Below are positions 9,136-18,018 of a stretch of 64,000 nucleotides of DNA, one piece after another. Source of the stretch: Streptomyces sp. NRRL F-5122 (GTDB lineage Bacteria > Actinomycetota > Actinomycetes > Streptomycetales > Streptomycetaceae); assembly GCF_001507435.1 (NCBI RefSeq), contig NZ_LMWH01000258.1:1-64000 (forward strand). Direction: 5' to 3'. Position 1 is the stretch's first letter. The number at the start of each line of letters is the position of its first letter. Made by a program: the position numbers and the translations under genes. The notes beneath the pieces are model-generated. The model searched no databases. It saw nothing but the letters and a program-made list of their open reading frames with translations, and was not told the DNA's origin.

Positions 9136-9258
9136 TCATTCCTGTGCGGAGGTGGTCAACTCCATCATCGCCCGCGAGTAGGTCTCGCCGTCAATTTCGC
9201 CGTCGTGATACTGGCGCATCAGCTCGTCGATTTCGGCCTTTAGTTCTGCCCGATCCAT
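9136..9258 (-). CDS. 40-residue SHOCT-like small protein
   Basis: Encodes MDRAELKAEIDELMRQYHDG followed by EIDGETYSRAMMELTTSAQE. The pattern of a short helix, a D-G-E-I turn and a second helix resembles SHOCT-type or related short C-terminal oligomerisation modules. The start has a good ribosome site, GGGAGACAAAG before the ATG. Too short for most gene finders. The function is unknown; it could also be an orphan tail module. Confidence 0.5.
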   Translation of the reverse strand: MDRAELKAEIDELMRQYHDGEIDGETYSRAMMELTTSAQE

Positions 9259-9368
9259 CTTTGTCTCCCGATATGTTGAATTCGGCGGCGTCCTCAGTCA
9301 GGCAACTCACCTTCGAGGTGGCCGCCCGGCTTGGTTGGGGTGGAGCTTAAATCAGCGTGGACTCGGGG

Positions 9369-9512
9369 CTATGAGTCCATTTCGTCCTCGGCCTCGCACC
9401 AATGATCTCCGCCGTGCTCGGGCTCCAGACGGCAGCGCACCCCTCCCAATTGGCGCCGACCGTACGGGAAGTACAGGGCGTCGCACCAGTTGTCCGAATC
9501 AGCCACGTGCAT
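9369..9512 (-). CDS. 47-residue hypothetical protein
   Basis: Starts MHVADSDNWCDALYFPYGRR and ends HWCEAEDEMDS; aromatic-rich and acidic with Cys and His residues (NWCDAL, GVRCRLEP, GGDHWCE) that could form a small metal site. GAAGGGA lies right before ATG 9512. A longer in-frame start at 9578 is possible. No family recognised. Confidence 0.5.
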   Translation of the reverse strand: MHVADSDNWCDALYFPYGRRQLGGVRCRLEPEHGGDHWCEAEDEMDS

Positions 9513-9735
9513 TCCCTTCTCTCGCTGGCGCCTGATGGACGCCGTCATCCTGCTCGCCACCTGGAGAGTGCGTGTCATCCGTCCGCCGAGTGCGGCGTCG
9601 AAGTCTGTCGGGAGGTCAAGAGACCTGATCCCTATTCACGATCGTTTCACAGTTGGAGCACTTCAGATGGTTGGTCGTGTACGGCTGGAGCGTGTAGGGG
9701 GCTTCACCCCGGATGGTAGACACGGGTTTGTGTGC

Positions 9736-9872
9736 TTATGCGGCGAGTGTCATGGTAGCCGATTGGCGCTTCTCGTAGGCGACGGGACTGAGCTGGCCGT
9801 TGGCCGAATGCCTGCGCCAGGTGTTGTACATGTTCAGCCAGCGGAAGACAGCCGCTCGGCTGGCCCGGGCCA
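9736..9872 (-). pseudogene. C-terminal fragment of IS3-family transposase OrfB
   Basis: Reads RAAVFRWLNMYNTWRRHSAN, GQLSPVAYEKRQSATMTLAA and a stop. W-N-xx-R-H-S-x-N-G-x-L-SP-xx-Y-E is the end of the rve domain of IS3-type integrases, after the catalytic Glu. Only about 45 residues remain. Confidence 0.75.
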
Positions 9873-10000
9873 GCGGCGCGCGCCCTTCACCAAGCTCCGC
9901 ATGAGCGTCCGGCACAGCACCCAGCTCCTGCGCGCTTTGCTCGTACTGACGAACGCCGAGGTCTCCCGCTGACCGACGATCGCTCTCCCGCGATCACGTC

Positions 10001-10033
10001 CCCGACCAGCCCGACCAGCCCGACCAGCCCGAG
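10001..10033. repeat. Short tandem repeat, 9-bp unit CCCGACCAG
   Basis: Three full copies of CCCGACCAG plus the start of a fourth, in a non-coding stretch between the IS3 remnant and the TnpC remnant. Probably polymerase slippage; no role is suggested. Confidence 0.7.
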
Positions 10034-10128
10034 CACCCCATCACCGACCCACAACACCCCCAGCGACCTGCAGTTTTCAGGATGGCATCAGCTCATTGTC
10101 CCCCGAAGCCGTGTTCACCGGGGCAGGA

Positions 10129-10715
10129 TCACGTTCCTGCCCCTGCCCCTGTTTCGGCGAGCCGGGCTTCGAGGTCCGCGATGCGGCGGTCTTGGAAGCG
10201 AAGGTTGGAACGGACGGCCTGGAGGTTCGTTGAGGTGGCGGCTGTCGGCGGCGAGCTGCCGGACCCGTTGCTTGAGGGTGGTGTTCTCGGTGGTGATCCG
10301 CTGGATGGCCGCCTCGGTCTACTCTGCCTCCAAGTCGCGGATCTGACCGAGGAGTTCGCCGATGCTGGTGCGCTGGGTGCGGATTTCAGCGTGGGCGGCC
10401 TTGAGAGCATCCTCTGCGTTCAGCGCGCGTTCGCGCCAGGTTGCCTCGCGTTCGTCGTCCTGTTCGACGAGCATCCCCGATCGTCGTTCGCCGGCCTCCG
10501 TCATCGACGAAGCGAGGCGGCCCGGGCATCGGGGTTGTCATAGAGGAAGGTGCGCGAGACGTCCGCGCGGCGGGCGACGGCGGCGACGCTGACCTGGGCC
10601 TTCTCACGCCGCAATCGAGCGATGGCGTCGTGAACGCGCTGAAGGGCGGCACCGGTCTTCTGGCGACGGGCCGCCAGGGCTGCGGTCGTGCGCGGTGCGG
10701 GGGGGCGGTGGTCAT
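10129..10715 (-). pseudogene. Decayed TnpC-like (DUF6262) protein of a Tn554-type integrase module
   Basis: Pieces of the family appear in order on the minus strand but in different frames: ALAARRQKTGAALQRVHDAI, SVAAVARRADVSRTFLYDNP, then AGERRSGMLVEQDDEREATW, IRTQRTSIGELLGQIRDLEA, a stop, then IQRITTENTTLKQRVRQLAA and RSNLRFQDRRIADLEARLAE. At least three frameshifts (the first in a C-run after ATG 10715) and one nonsense codon (near 10321) are needed. In intact modules this coiled-coil protein assists tyrosine integrases. The start overlaps the stop of the preceding integrase fragment (ATGA). Confidence 0.68.
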
Positions 10716-11065
10716 ACGACGTCCTGTTCGGGGTCGGTGTCCTCGGCTGAGCACGTATCGCTGTACTCGCTCTTCTCCTCGATGCCAGCGTCGGCGAGGT
10801 CGGCGGCCCGGAAGGCGGTGGACCACACGCGGTGGAAGTAGTTCTGGGGTTTGCGCAAGTCCAGGGCGAGGGCGTCGTCGATGAGGCCGAGGCCGGCCAG
10901 GGCCTTCTCCAGGCTGTCGAGGGCACGGGCAATGGGCTCGAAGTAGCGGTGGAGGTAGTCGGCGGTGGCGTCGTCGGGGGAGCGCTCGGCCAGCAGCCGC
11001 CACTGCTCGCGCTTGCGCCGCCAGTAGAGGAGGTCGGCGCCTGAGAGGACGAACTCGGCTTCTGC
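10712..11065 (-). pseudogene. C-terminal remnant of a Tn554-like tyrosine integrase (TnpB-type)
   Basis: Reads EFVLSGADLLYWRRKREQWR, then DYLHRYFEPIARALDSLEKA and LRKPQNYFHRVWSTAFRAAD. This is the region beyond the catalytic Tyr in the large integrases that pair with a DUF6262/TnpC protein. About 120 of the expected 600-750 residues remain; the frame stays open to 11164 but that part does not look like protein. It directly precedes the decayed TnpC with ATGA coupling. It lies about 400 bases from the first gene of the defence island and may be the relic of the machinery that brought it in. Confidence 0.6.
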
Positions 11066-11440
11066 GTGTTGATGTCCTCTTGATTGTCTGTCAGGCAAGG
11101 TCACGATTGTGGCAACGGTGTCGCTTATGTGTAGCGGACATGGATAATCTGTGTAGCCCGGCATCTGCGGGGGGTCGGCACCCGGGGGATGCGGTGCTCG
11201 TCCATTGATTCTCGGAAGGGTCGTCCGGTTGTTGTGTTGTTGCCGGAGGAGTTCGTGATCCGGTCCGGGCTGTCGTTTTGATGGTGTGGGGGACAGGGTC
11301 AGGCTCCGTCACTTCCCTGGATCGTTGGCTGCCGCTCCGAGCACGTGTGTCGGTGCTGCCCGCTACGGTCGGCATGAACAGAAATGACCGACGAGTCTGT
11401 AGGAACTGTTGCGTGGGCTCGTCCAAGCTCGAGGCAGGCC

Positions 11441-12970
11441 ATGACCGACTGGCGGTTCGATGTCCCGACTACCGGCAGCAAGATCCTTGTGCCGGATGCC
11501 CGTTCCTGGGAGGCGCTGAGCAGCCAGGGATATGACTTCGAGGTGGCCGTTGCCGACCTCGTGGACAACTCGGTCGATGCCGGTGCCAGGGATGTCGTGA
11601 TCCACTTCTTGCGCGACGGGGACCGGCTCGTCAGTCTCCTGGTCGTCGATGACGGCTGGGGGATGGACGAGGAGGGGTTGGACGTCGCCATGACTGTCGG
11701 TGGCCGTCAGGACTACGGGGCGAAGGCCCTGGGCATGTTCGGCACCGGTCTGAAGTCCGCGTCCTTGTCGCAGGCGGACAGTGTGACCGTGGTCAGCAAG
11801 ACCCGGCGCACCCGCCCGGTGGGGCGGCGGTGGGCGATGGAGCGTGCCAAGAGTGACCACCGCTGCGACATTGTGGATCCTGGCTACGCCCAGACTCTGC
11901 TCGACCGCTACTACGACCGGCCGATCACCTGGCAGGGAACGGTCGTGCGGTGGGACGGCGTCAAGGACTTCCCTCGGCATGGCGGTGGAGGTCAGACCGA
12001 TCGCTACCTCAATCGGATCATCGCCCGGCTGGGCCTGCACCTGGGGCTTCATTTGCACCGTTTTCTGGCCCGCGAGGATTTCAACATAACCATCGCGGTC
12101 GAGGATGTGCGCACCGGCACGGTGTACCTGGACTTCGGCGTGCAGCCGGTGGATCCCTTCGGGTACCCGGTCAGCGGAGACCCGACCTACCCGCGTCGGT
12201 TCACGGCTCCCATCGCTGGCCAGGGGGATGTCGCACTGCGGGCCCACATCTGGACGCCTCGATCGAACCTCGACGGATACAAGGCCATCGGGTCGGTGCT
12301 GGAGCGCCAGGGCTTCTACTTCTACCGCAACGATCGTCTGGTTCAAGCGGGCGGCTGGAACAAGTTCCGCCAGGCCGAGCAACACCTCTCGCTCGCCCGT
12401 GTCGCCATCGACCTACCCCCCAACCTGGGCGACGCGTTCAGGCTGACGGTGAAGAAGTCCGGTGTGGAAACCTCCCCCGACTTCGCCAGCTCGCTCGAGC
12501 AAGCGCAGGACGCAGACGGCACGTCCTTCCTCGAATACCTCGCCGCTGCGCAGGACGCCTATCGTGAGGCCCGCCGGCGTAGCGGCCCCACGCGCGAGCC
12601 GGTGATCCCGCCCGGCAAAGGCATCCCCCCTGAGATTCGGCAGGTGATCAAGGAAGAATTGCCTTTCCGGGAGTACGAGGACCCGGTCGAGATCCGTTGG
12701 CAGAAGCTGGAGGGGGGAGAGTTTTTCGATCTGGACCGTGAGAACCACGTCATCCGCCTGAACTCGATGTATCGGACGGCGATCCTGGGCGGGCGCCGGG
12801 GCGGGCTCAACGACGCACCGATGATCAAGTCGCTCTTGTACCTGATGCTCCAACAGGTCTTCCAGAAGGCACACAGCGGTCCGAGGGAGAAGGACACCCT
12901 GCAGCTGTGGCAGTCCATCCTGGTGGCCGCGGCCCGTTCCGAACTGGACCGGTTGGTGGAGGATGACTGA
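11441..12970 (+). CDS. MORC/Hsp90-like GHKL ATPase of the defence island
   Basis: 509 residues from ATG 11441 (GAGGCAG before it; ATG 11384 in the same frame is an alternative but has a weak site). The GHKL ATP-binding fold is clear: N-box EVAVADLVDNSVDAGA (34-49), G1 box DDGWGM (70-75), G2 box GMFGTGLKSASL (98-109). The rest (YFYRNDRLVQAGGW, RLTVKKSGVE) continues the GHKL/S5 arrangement seen in MORC and Hsp90-like proteins. ATP-driven dimer closure on DNA is the known behaviour of MORC ATPases; prokaryotic relatives occur in restriction-like operons with Z1 and C5-methylase genes. Its stop overlaps the next start by 8 bases. Confidence 0.9.
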   Translation: MTDWRFDVPTTGSKILVPDARSWEALSSQGYDFEVAVADLVDNSVDAGARDVVIHFLRDGDRLVSLLVVDDGWGMDEEGLDVAMTVGGRQDYGAKALGMFGTGLKSASLSQADSVTVVSKTRRTRPVGRRWAMERAKSDHRCDIVDPGYAQTLLDRYYDRPITWQGTVVRWDGVKDFPRHGGGGQTDRYLNRIIARLGLHLGLHLHRFLAREDFNITIAVEDVRTGTVYLDFGVQPVDPFGYPVSGDPTYPRRFTAPIAGQGDVALRAHIWTPRSNLDGYKAIGSVLERQGFYFYRNDRLVQAGGWNKFRQAEQHLSLARVAIDLPPNLGDAFRLTVKKSGVETSPDFASSLEQAQDADGTSFLEYLAAAQDAYREARRRSGPTREPVIPPGKGIPPEIRQVIKEELPFREYEDPVEIRWQKLEGGEFFDLDRENHVIRLNSMYRTAILGGRRGGLNDAPMIKSLLYLMLQQVFQKAHSGPREKDTLQLWQSILVAAARSELDRLVEDD

Positions 12971-13958
12971 ACGGCACACCCGGCCCGACCCTGAGGTCGC
13001 CTGGGGCGACATCGAGTACTACCTCGATCGCGGTTTGGCCACCACCGTGCGCCTGAACGGGCTTGCCAGGCCCCGCGTGGATTATGTCGTTGCCGCCCAG
13101 GACATTGCCCTGCACGTGGAACTGGGCGCGCATCAGCGACCGCCGCGATCCGCCCTTCCGATGATCCGCATCGACCAGGTTGCGGTCGAGGGGCTGCGCA
13201 TGGCCAGGATCCGTAGCGTCGATCCTTCCCTTGCGCGCGATTTCCACGACTTGCTGTGTGCGGTGGCCCACCGCATCGTCGAGCACCATCACAGTCTGGA
13301 GGAGGCCTTTGCCGAGACGGTTCGGGCCTGGAGTGCCCTGCTGAACCGTCGACGGGTGCTGGACACGGAGAAACGCATCGGTCTGATCGGTGAACTTGCT
13401 GTCCTCCATGCCATCGGCGCCCTTCCGGGCATCGGCTGGGCCGACGCGGTCACTGCGTGGGTCGGCGGCAGTGCCGAGGAACACGACTTCGCGTTGCCCG
13501 CGTATGACATCGAAGTCAAGACCACGGCCTTGGAGCAGCGACGTCACGTCATCCACGGCGCAGGTCAGCTGACCCCCAAGCCGCACCGTCCTCTGTGGCT
13601 TGTCTCGCTCCAGGTCACCCGTGGGGGTGCATCCGGCCGCTCACTCGCCGACTGCGTCACCGCCGTGCGTGATCAGGTGCGTACGCACGCGCCGCAACAG
13701 CTTGTAGTGCTCGACGACCACTTGGCCGGCTACGGGTGGGACCCCGCCGCGACAGACGAGGAGCGATGGTCATTGCGCTCCGCCCCGCTCGTCCTGCCGG
13801 TGGACGCTCGGCTGCCCAGGATCGACGACCCCTTGTTGGACGGGATGTCGCCGACACTGCGCGCCCGGATCGACAACCTGAGTTACCGCATCGACCTGAC
13901 CGGACTGCCGCCCGCACCACAACCGCCTGCACCGTTGATTGTTCTCCGCCTCCCCTGA
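12963..13958 (+). CDS. PD-(D/E)XK nuclease-like protein (DUF4420 type)
   Basis: 331 residues. The likely catalytic core is GLIGELAVL (Glu 144), EEHDFALPAYDIEVKT (Asp 175, Glu 184, Lys 186) and a Gln/His helix further on (EQRRHVIHGAGQL), the order E-D-ExK-Q of the restriction-endonuclease fold. The family (PD-(D/E)XK motif protein, DUF4420) sits beside MORC-like ATPases and Z1 proteins in restriction clusters. It is therefore the best candidate for the DNA-cutting subunit of this island. It overlaps the ATPase gene by 8 bases, so the two are co-translated. Confidence 0.87.
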   Translation: MTERHTRPDPEVAWGDIEYYLDRGLATTVRLNGLARPRVDYVVAAQDIALHVELGAHQRPPRSALPMIRIDQVAVEGLRMARIRSVDPSLARDFHDLLCAVAHRIVEHHHSLEEAFAETVRAWSALLNRRRVLDTEKRIGLIGELAVLHAIGALPGIGWADAVTAWVGGSAEEHDFALPAYDIEVKTTALEQRRHVIHGAGQLTPKPHRPLWLVSLQVTRGGASGRSLADCVTAVRDQVRTHAPQQLVVLDDHLAGYGWDPAATDEERWSLRSAPLVLPVDARLPRIDDPLLDGMSPTLRARIDNLSYRIDLTGLPPAPQPPAPLIVLRLP

Positions 13959-13993
13959 TCCACCTCCATCTTCCAGTCCTTGACGAGGAACCG

Positions 13994-16948
13994 ATGATCG
14001 ACGACGCCACCCGTCTGGCCCTGCACCGGGACGCCCTGGCCGGAATGGCCGGGGGACGCCCCAAGCGACTCCAGCGCGCCTTGGACTTCTATGGTGAGGA
14101 ACTCGACGAGCCCATCGAGGTTCCGGATCGGGATTTCCTCGACTTCCTTCTTGCGGCCCGCCCTGGCGATCAGCTGCTTGAACTGTGGCGCAAGCAGCTC
14201 ACGGAGTGGGACTTCGTCGACGCCCCGCACTGGAGCGACACCGGCGCACGAACCGACCAGCGCCGTGCGGAGGTGCTGAAACTGCTCGGCCTGGATGCCG
14301 ACACGAGCAAGGTGATCAACAATTTGATCCCCGTGGCCAAGGAAGCCGCGCCGGTCGTCATCCGCGAGACTCGCCGGGACTGGTACAGCCGCCAGTCGCT
14401 CACCGGCCGCAGTTGGTACTGGCCCGCCTACGCTCGGCTGCTGGCCGCCAAGGGCTGGAACGAGGCCGCAGTGGCCGGGCTGGACGAGGCCTCCGACCGG
14501 GTGGTGGAACTGCTGGCCGATCCCACCGACGAAGCCGCGTATCAGTCCAAAGGCCTGGTCGTCGGCTATGTCCAGTCCGGCAAGACCGCCAACTTCACCG
14601 GTGTCATCGCCAAGGCCGTCGACGCCGGCTACAGGCTCGTCATCGTCCTGGGAGGCACGTTGAATCTGCTGCGCGCCCAGACCCAGCGCAGGCTGGACAT
14701 GGAACTGGTGGGCCGGGAGAACATACTGCGCGGGGCTCCCGACCACGAATCCGACTACGCCGACGACCCGGCATGGATCCAGGGCAAGTTCCTCACCCAC
14801 GGTGCCCTGCCCTCCACCCTGGGCGGTGTCGACATCGTCCGAATGACGACCCGGGACAACGACTACAAGAGCCTGCTGCAGGGCATCGTCGCGCTTGAAT
14901 TCGAGAAGCAGGAACCGGCGTTGCCCTTGTACGAGGCTCGCAACCTGCACCGCAGTTCGGCGCGGCTCATGGTGGTCAAGAAGAACAAGACCGTGCTCGC
15001 CAAGCTGGTCAAGGACCTCAACAAGATCAAGACGCCGCTCGGTGAGATCCCGGTGCTGATCATCGACGACGAGTCGGACGAGGCCTCGGTCAACACCAGC
15101 AACCTCAGCAAGCCCGACGCAGAACGCACAGCGATCAACGAGAAGATCTCCGAGCTGCTCCGGATGTTGCCGCGTGCCCAGTACGTCGGATACACGGCGA
15201 CGCCTTTCGCCAACGTCTTCATCGATCCCAGTGACGCCGAGGACATCTTCCCGAAGGACTTCATCATCTCCCTGCCGCGCCCGGCCGGGTACATGGGCGT
15301 CCAGGACTTCCACGACCTCGACTCGAACCCTCTGCCGCAGCAGCGCACCGTCGCCAACTCCAATGAGAAGGCCCACGTGCGCGACATCGTTCTGAACGAT
15401 GAGGAGGACGACAGCTGTCTGCGTCAGGCGATCGACATGTTCGTGCTCACTGCCGCCATGAAGCTGTACCGCGAAGCCAACGGCCTCGGTGACCGCTACT
15501 TCCAGCACCACACCATGCTCATCCACGAGTCTGTGCGGACCCACGACCACCGTGAGCTTCTCGCGCTGGCCACCCGGCTGTGGTACGAGAGCGGCTACAC
15601 CGGTGCCGCCGGCCACGCCCGGCTGCGCGCACTCTTCGACACCGACATCGCTCCGGTCTCCCACGCCCGCGCCGAGGGCGAGGCAGTGCCCGCGAGCTTC
15701 GACGAGCTGATGCCCTTCGTCGGTGCCGCATACATGCGCATCGGAGGCGATGACAAGCCCATCATCGTCGTCAACGGCGACAAGGACATCGAGACCGGCG
15801 AGGCCGACTTCGACAAGCGATCGATCTGGAAGATCCTCATCGGCGGTCAGAAACTCGCCCGGGGCTTCACCGTCGAAGGCCTGACCGTTTCCTACTACCG
15901 CCGTCGCGCCACCAACGCATCCACACTCATGCAGATGGGCCGGTGGTTCGGCTTCCGCCGCGGCTACCGCGACCTCGTCCGCCTCTACGTCGGCCGGGAG
16001 GAGACGAGCGGGGCCAAGGAGATCGACCTTTACCAGGCGTTCGAGGCCATCTGCCGTGACGAGGAAGCATTCCGCGCCCAGCTCGAGCAGTACGCCAGGC
16101 CGATCGACGGTGAAGCTCAGATAACACCCGCCCAGGTTCCACCACTCGTCTCGCAACACCTGCCGTGGCTCAAGCCGACCAGCCCCAACAAGATGTTCAA
16201 TGCACGTCTGGTCGAGGTCCGCACCCCAGGTCAGTGGGAGGAGCCCACCGCCTACCCGAGCAAGGCGGCGCCGCTCAAGCGCAACAACGAGCTGTGGGCT
16301 CCGATCCTGGATCGCCTCTCGGACGAAACGACGCCCTTCACGCACACTGTGACGCGTGAGACCGGCGAGGCGGTCACCTTCCGCTTCCCCGCGCGCACCG
16401 CACTCGTCGCACACGGCGACCTGATGGAGGTGCTCCGGACGGTGGAGTGGGGAGCGGAACAGCAGTTCGCCCCGCACCGAAGGTACCTGGAGGAGATCGG
16501 CGGCACCCTGGCCCAGGTCGAGGACTGGCTGGTCGTCGCCCCACAGCACGCAGGGGGCAACAAGAGACTGCTGCTTGGCAGCAAGGCGCGCTCCTTCTCG
16601 TGGTTCGGTCGCGATCGACGCCGCGGACCGTTGTTCGGAGCGATCAGCGAGCCCAGGCACCGGCCGGCCCTGCTCAGGATCGCAGGAGCGTTGCCGTCCT
16701 GCGGTGATGAGGCGACGGATGCGCTCGCCGCCAGGCGGCGAGGAGTACTGGCGTTGTTCCCGGTGGTCGAGGGGAAGCACACCTCAGACATCAGCGTTGA
16801 CGGCACGCTCGATCCGGGCAAACTCGTGCTCGCTTTCGCCTTTGTCGCGCCGATCACGGCGCACGGCAAAGACAACAAGGTGGTGCGTTTCACGACAATC
16901 GACTCTTCTCGGGAAGGGGACGCAATCATCACAAATCAGGACGCCTAG
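13994..16948 (+). CDS. Z1-domain protein (SF2 helicase-like)
   Basis: 984 residues from ATG 13994 (gacgaggaaccg upstream); the frame is open further upstream only as a shadow of the nuclease gene. Helicase-like motifs in order: GYVQSGKT (Walker A, 191-198), IDDESDEAS (Walker B-like, 357-365), YTATPFAN (motif III-like, 400-407), GGQKLARGFTVEGLT and QMGRWFGFRRGYRD (motifs V/VI, about 620-660). This set defines the Z1 domain found next to MORC-type ATPases and C5-methylases. The likely role is ATP-dependent DNA translocation or remodelling coupled to the neighbouring nuclease; this is inferred. Spacing to the nuclease gene is 35 bases. Confidence 0.92.
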   Translation: MIDDATRLALHRDALAGMAGGRPKRLQRALDFYGEELDEPIEVPDRDFLDFLLAARPGDQLLELWRKQLTEWDFVDAPHWSDTGARTDQRRAEVLKLLGLDADTSKVINNLIPVAKEAAPVVIRETRRDWYSRQSLTGRSWYWPAYARLLAAKGWNEAAVAGLDEASDRVVELLADPTDEAAYQSKGLVVGYVQSGKTANFTGVIAKAVDAGYRLVIVLGGTLNLLRAQTQRRLDMELVGRENILRGAPDHESDYADDPAWIQGKFLTHGALPSTLGGVDIVRMTTRDNDYKSLLQGIVALEFEKQEPALPLYEARNLHRSSARLMVVKKNKTVLAKLVKDLNKIKTPLGEIPVLIIDDESDEASVNTSNLSKPDAERTAINEKISELLRMLPRAQYVGYTATPFANVFIDPSDAEDIFPKDFIISLPRPAGYMGVQDFHDLDSNPLPQQRTVANSNEKAHVRDIVLNDEEDDSCLRQAIDMFVLTAAMKLYREANGLGDRYFQHHTMLIHESVRTHDHRELLALATRLWYESGYTGAAGHARLRALFDTDIAPVSHARAEGEAVPASFDELMPFVGAAYMRIGGDDKPIIVVNGDKDIETGEADFDKRSIWKILIGGQKLARGFTVEGLTVSYYRRRATNASTLMQMGRWFGFRRGYRDLVRLYVGREETSGAKEIDLYQAFEAICRDEEAFRAQLEQYARPIDGEAQITPAQVPPLVSQHLPWLKPTSPNKMFNARLVEVRTPGQWEEPTAYPSKAAPLKRNNELWAPILDRLSDETTPFTHTVTRETGEAVTFRFPARTALVAHGDLMEVLRTVEWGAEQQFAPHRRYLEEIGGTLAQVEDWLVVAPQHAGGNKRLLLGSKARSFSWFGRDRRRGPLFGAISEPRHRPALLRIAGALPSCGDEATDALAARRRGVLALFPVVEGKHTSDISVDGTLDPGKLVLAFAFVAPITAHGKDNKVVRFTTIDSSREGDAIITNQDA

Positions 16949-16986
16949 CATCCCTATGCCTGTCAGTGGGGGGTTCTACGCTTCTG

Positions 16987-18009
16987 ATGGATGCGGTGGT
17001 GCGTGCGGACGATGCACCACCGCCGTCGGGTGCACCGGTGGGGGAATGGGTGGAAGCGCACAGACACACTTCGCTTGAGATCTGCGCCGGCGCGGGCGCC
17101 CAAGCGCTCGGGCTGGAACGGGCCGGTTTCGACCCGATCATGCTGATGGACACCAAGGAGCACGCCTGCCGGACGGTCCGACTCAACCGGCGCCGCTGGG
17201 ACGTGCGCTGCATCGACCTGCTCGACTTCGATCCCGCAGAGCACCCTCAGACCTATGACGTCGACCTGCTCAGCGGCGGCCTTCCCCGGGTCAAGTCCGC
17301 AGCGGCCGTGCGGCGCCCCGAGGACACGGCGGAACGCGGGCTGCTCAAGGCCGCGATCTGGCTGTTGACCGCGGTCAGACCCAAGGCCCTGTTGCTCGAG
17401 AACGTCGCCGACCTTGTGGAAAGCGACGACTTCGCCGACGACCGCTCCTGGATCGAGGACGAGCTGACGCACGCCGGTTACCGGCCTTTCTGGAAGGTGC
17501 TCAACGCCGCCGACTTCGACGTCCCCCAAATCCGCCGCAGCGGATTCCTCGTCGCCCTTGCCGCTCCGTACCACGGTGCCTTCGCATGGCCCGAGCCCAG
17601 CGGCCGTCCTGCACCCACCGTGGGCGAAACCCTCGGCCCCTCCATGGCTGTTGGCGGCTGGCCCGGTGCGCAGCGCTGGGCCGAGCACGCCGATCGCCCG
17701 GCCCCTGCGCTCGTCGGCGGCTCCGACCGTCGCGGTGGCGCCGACCTCGGCCCCACCGGTAGCAAGAAGGCATGGGCCTCCCTGGGCGTCAACGGCAACA
17801 GCCTCGGCGACGACTTCCCGCCTGCGGACTTCCCGATCGGAGGCCTGCCCCGACTCAACGTACGTCAGGCGGCGATGATCCAGTCCATCCCCGAGGACTG
17901 GGTCTTCTTCGGCGGCAAGACCTCGGTCTACCGGCAGATCGGCCATGCCATGCCCCCGCCCCTTGCGACTGCGGTGGGACATGCCATCGCAGCCACCCTG
18001 CACAGCTAA
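16987..18009 (+). CDS. C5-cytosine methyltransferase homologue lacking the catalytic Cys
   Basis: About 340 residues. The fold is complete: motif I LEICAGAGAQALGLERAGF, motif VI LLLENVADLV, motif VIII DVPQIRRSGF, motif IX/X RQAAMIQSIPEDW and YRQIGHAMPPPLA. Motif IV, normally GGPPCQxFS, reads GGLPRVKSAA, so the cysteine that attacks cytosine is absent. It probably cannot methylate, yet the frame is intact. It lies between Z1 and an active-looking methyltransferase (9 bases downstream), suggesting a DNA-recognition or regulatory partner role; that is inference. The start is uncertain: ATG 16987 with GGGGGG 14 bases upstream, or GTG 16966. Confidence 0.88.
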   Translation: MDAVVRADDAPPPSGAPVGEWVEAHRHTSLEICAGAGAQALGLERAGFDPIMLMDTKEHACRTVRLNRRRWDVRCIDLLDFDPAEHPQTYDVDLLSGGLPRVKSAAAVRRPEDTAERGLLKAAIWLLTAVRPKALLLENVADLVESDDFADDRSWIEDELTHAGYRPFWKVLNAADFDVPQIRRSGFLVALAAPYHGAFAWPEPSGRPAPTVGETLGPSMAVGGWPGAQRWAEHADRPAPALVGGSDRRGGADLGPTGSKKAWASLGVNGNSLGDDFPPADFPIGGLPRLNVRQAAMIQSIPEDWVFFGGKTSVYRQIGHAMPPPLATAVGHAIAATLHS

Positions 18010-18018
18010 AATCGGTCC

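Noticed and set aside
10001..10033. CRISPR-like repeats
   Set aside because: The unit is only 9 bp with no spacers; a simple slippage repeat. No CRISPR array was seen anywhere in the window.
13883..16780. A 965-residue open frame on the minus strand
   Set aside because: Antisense shadow of the Z1 gene in high-GC DNA; no recognisable domain and no ribosome site.
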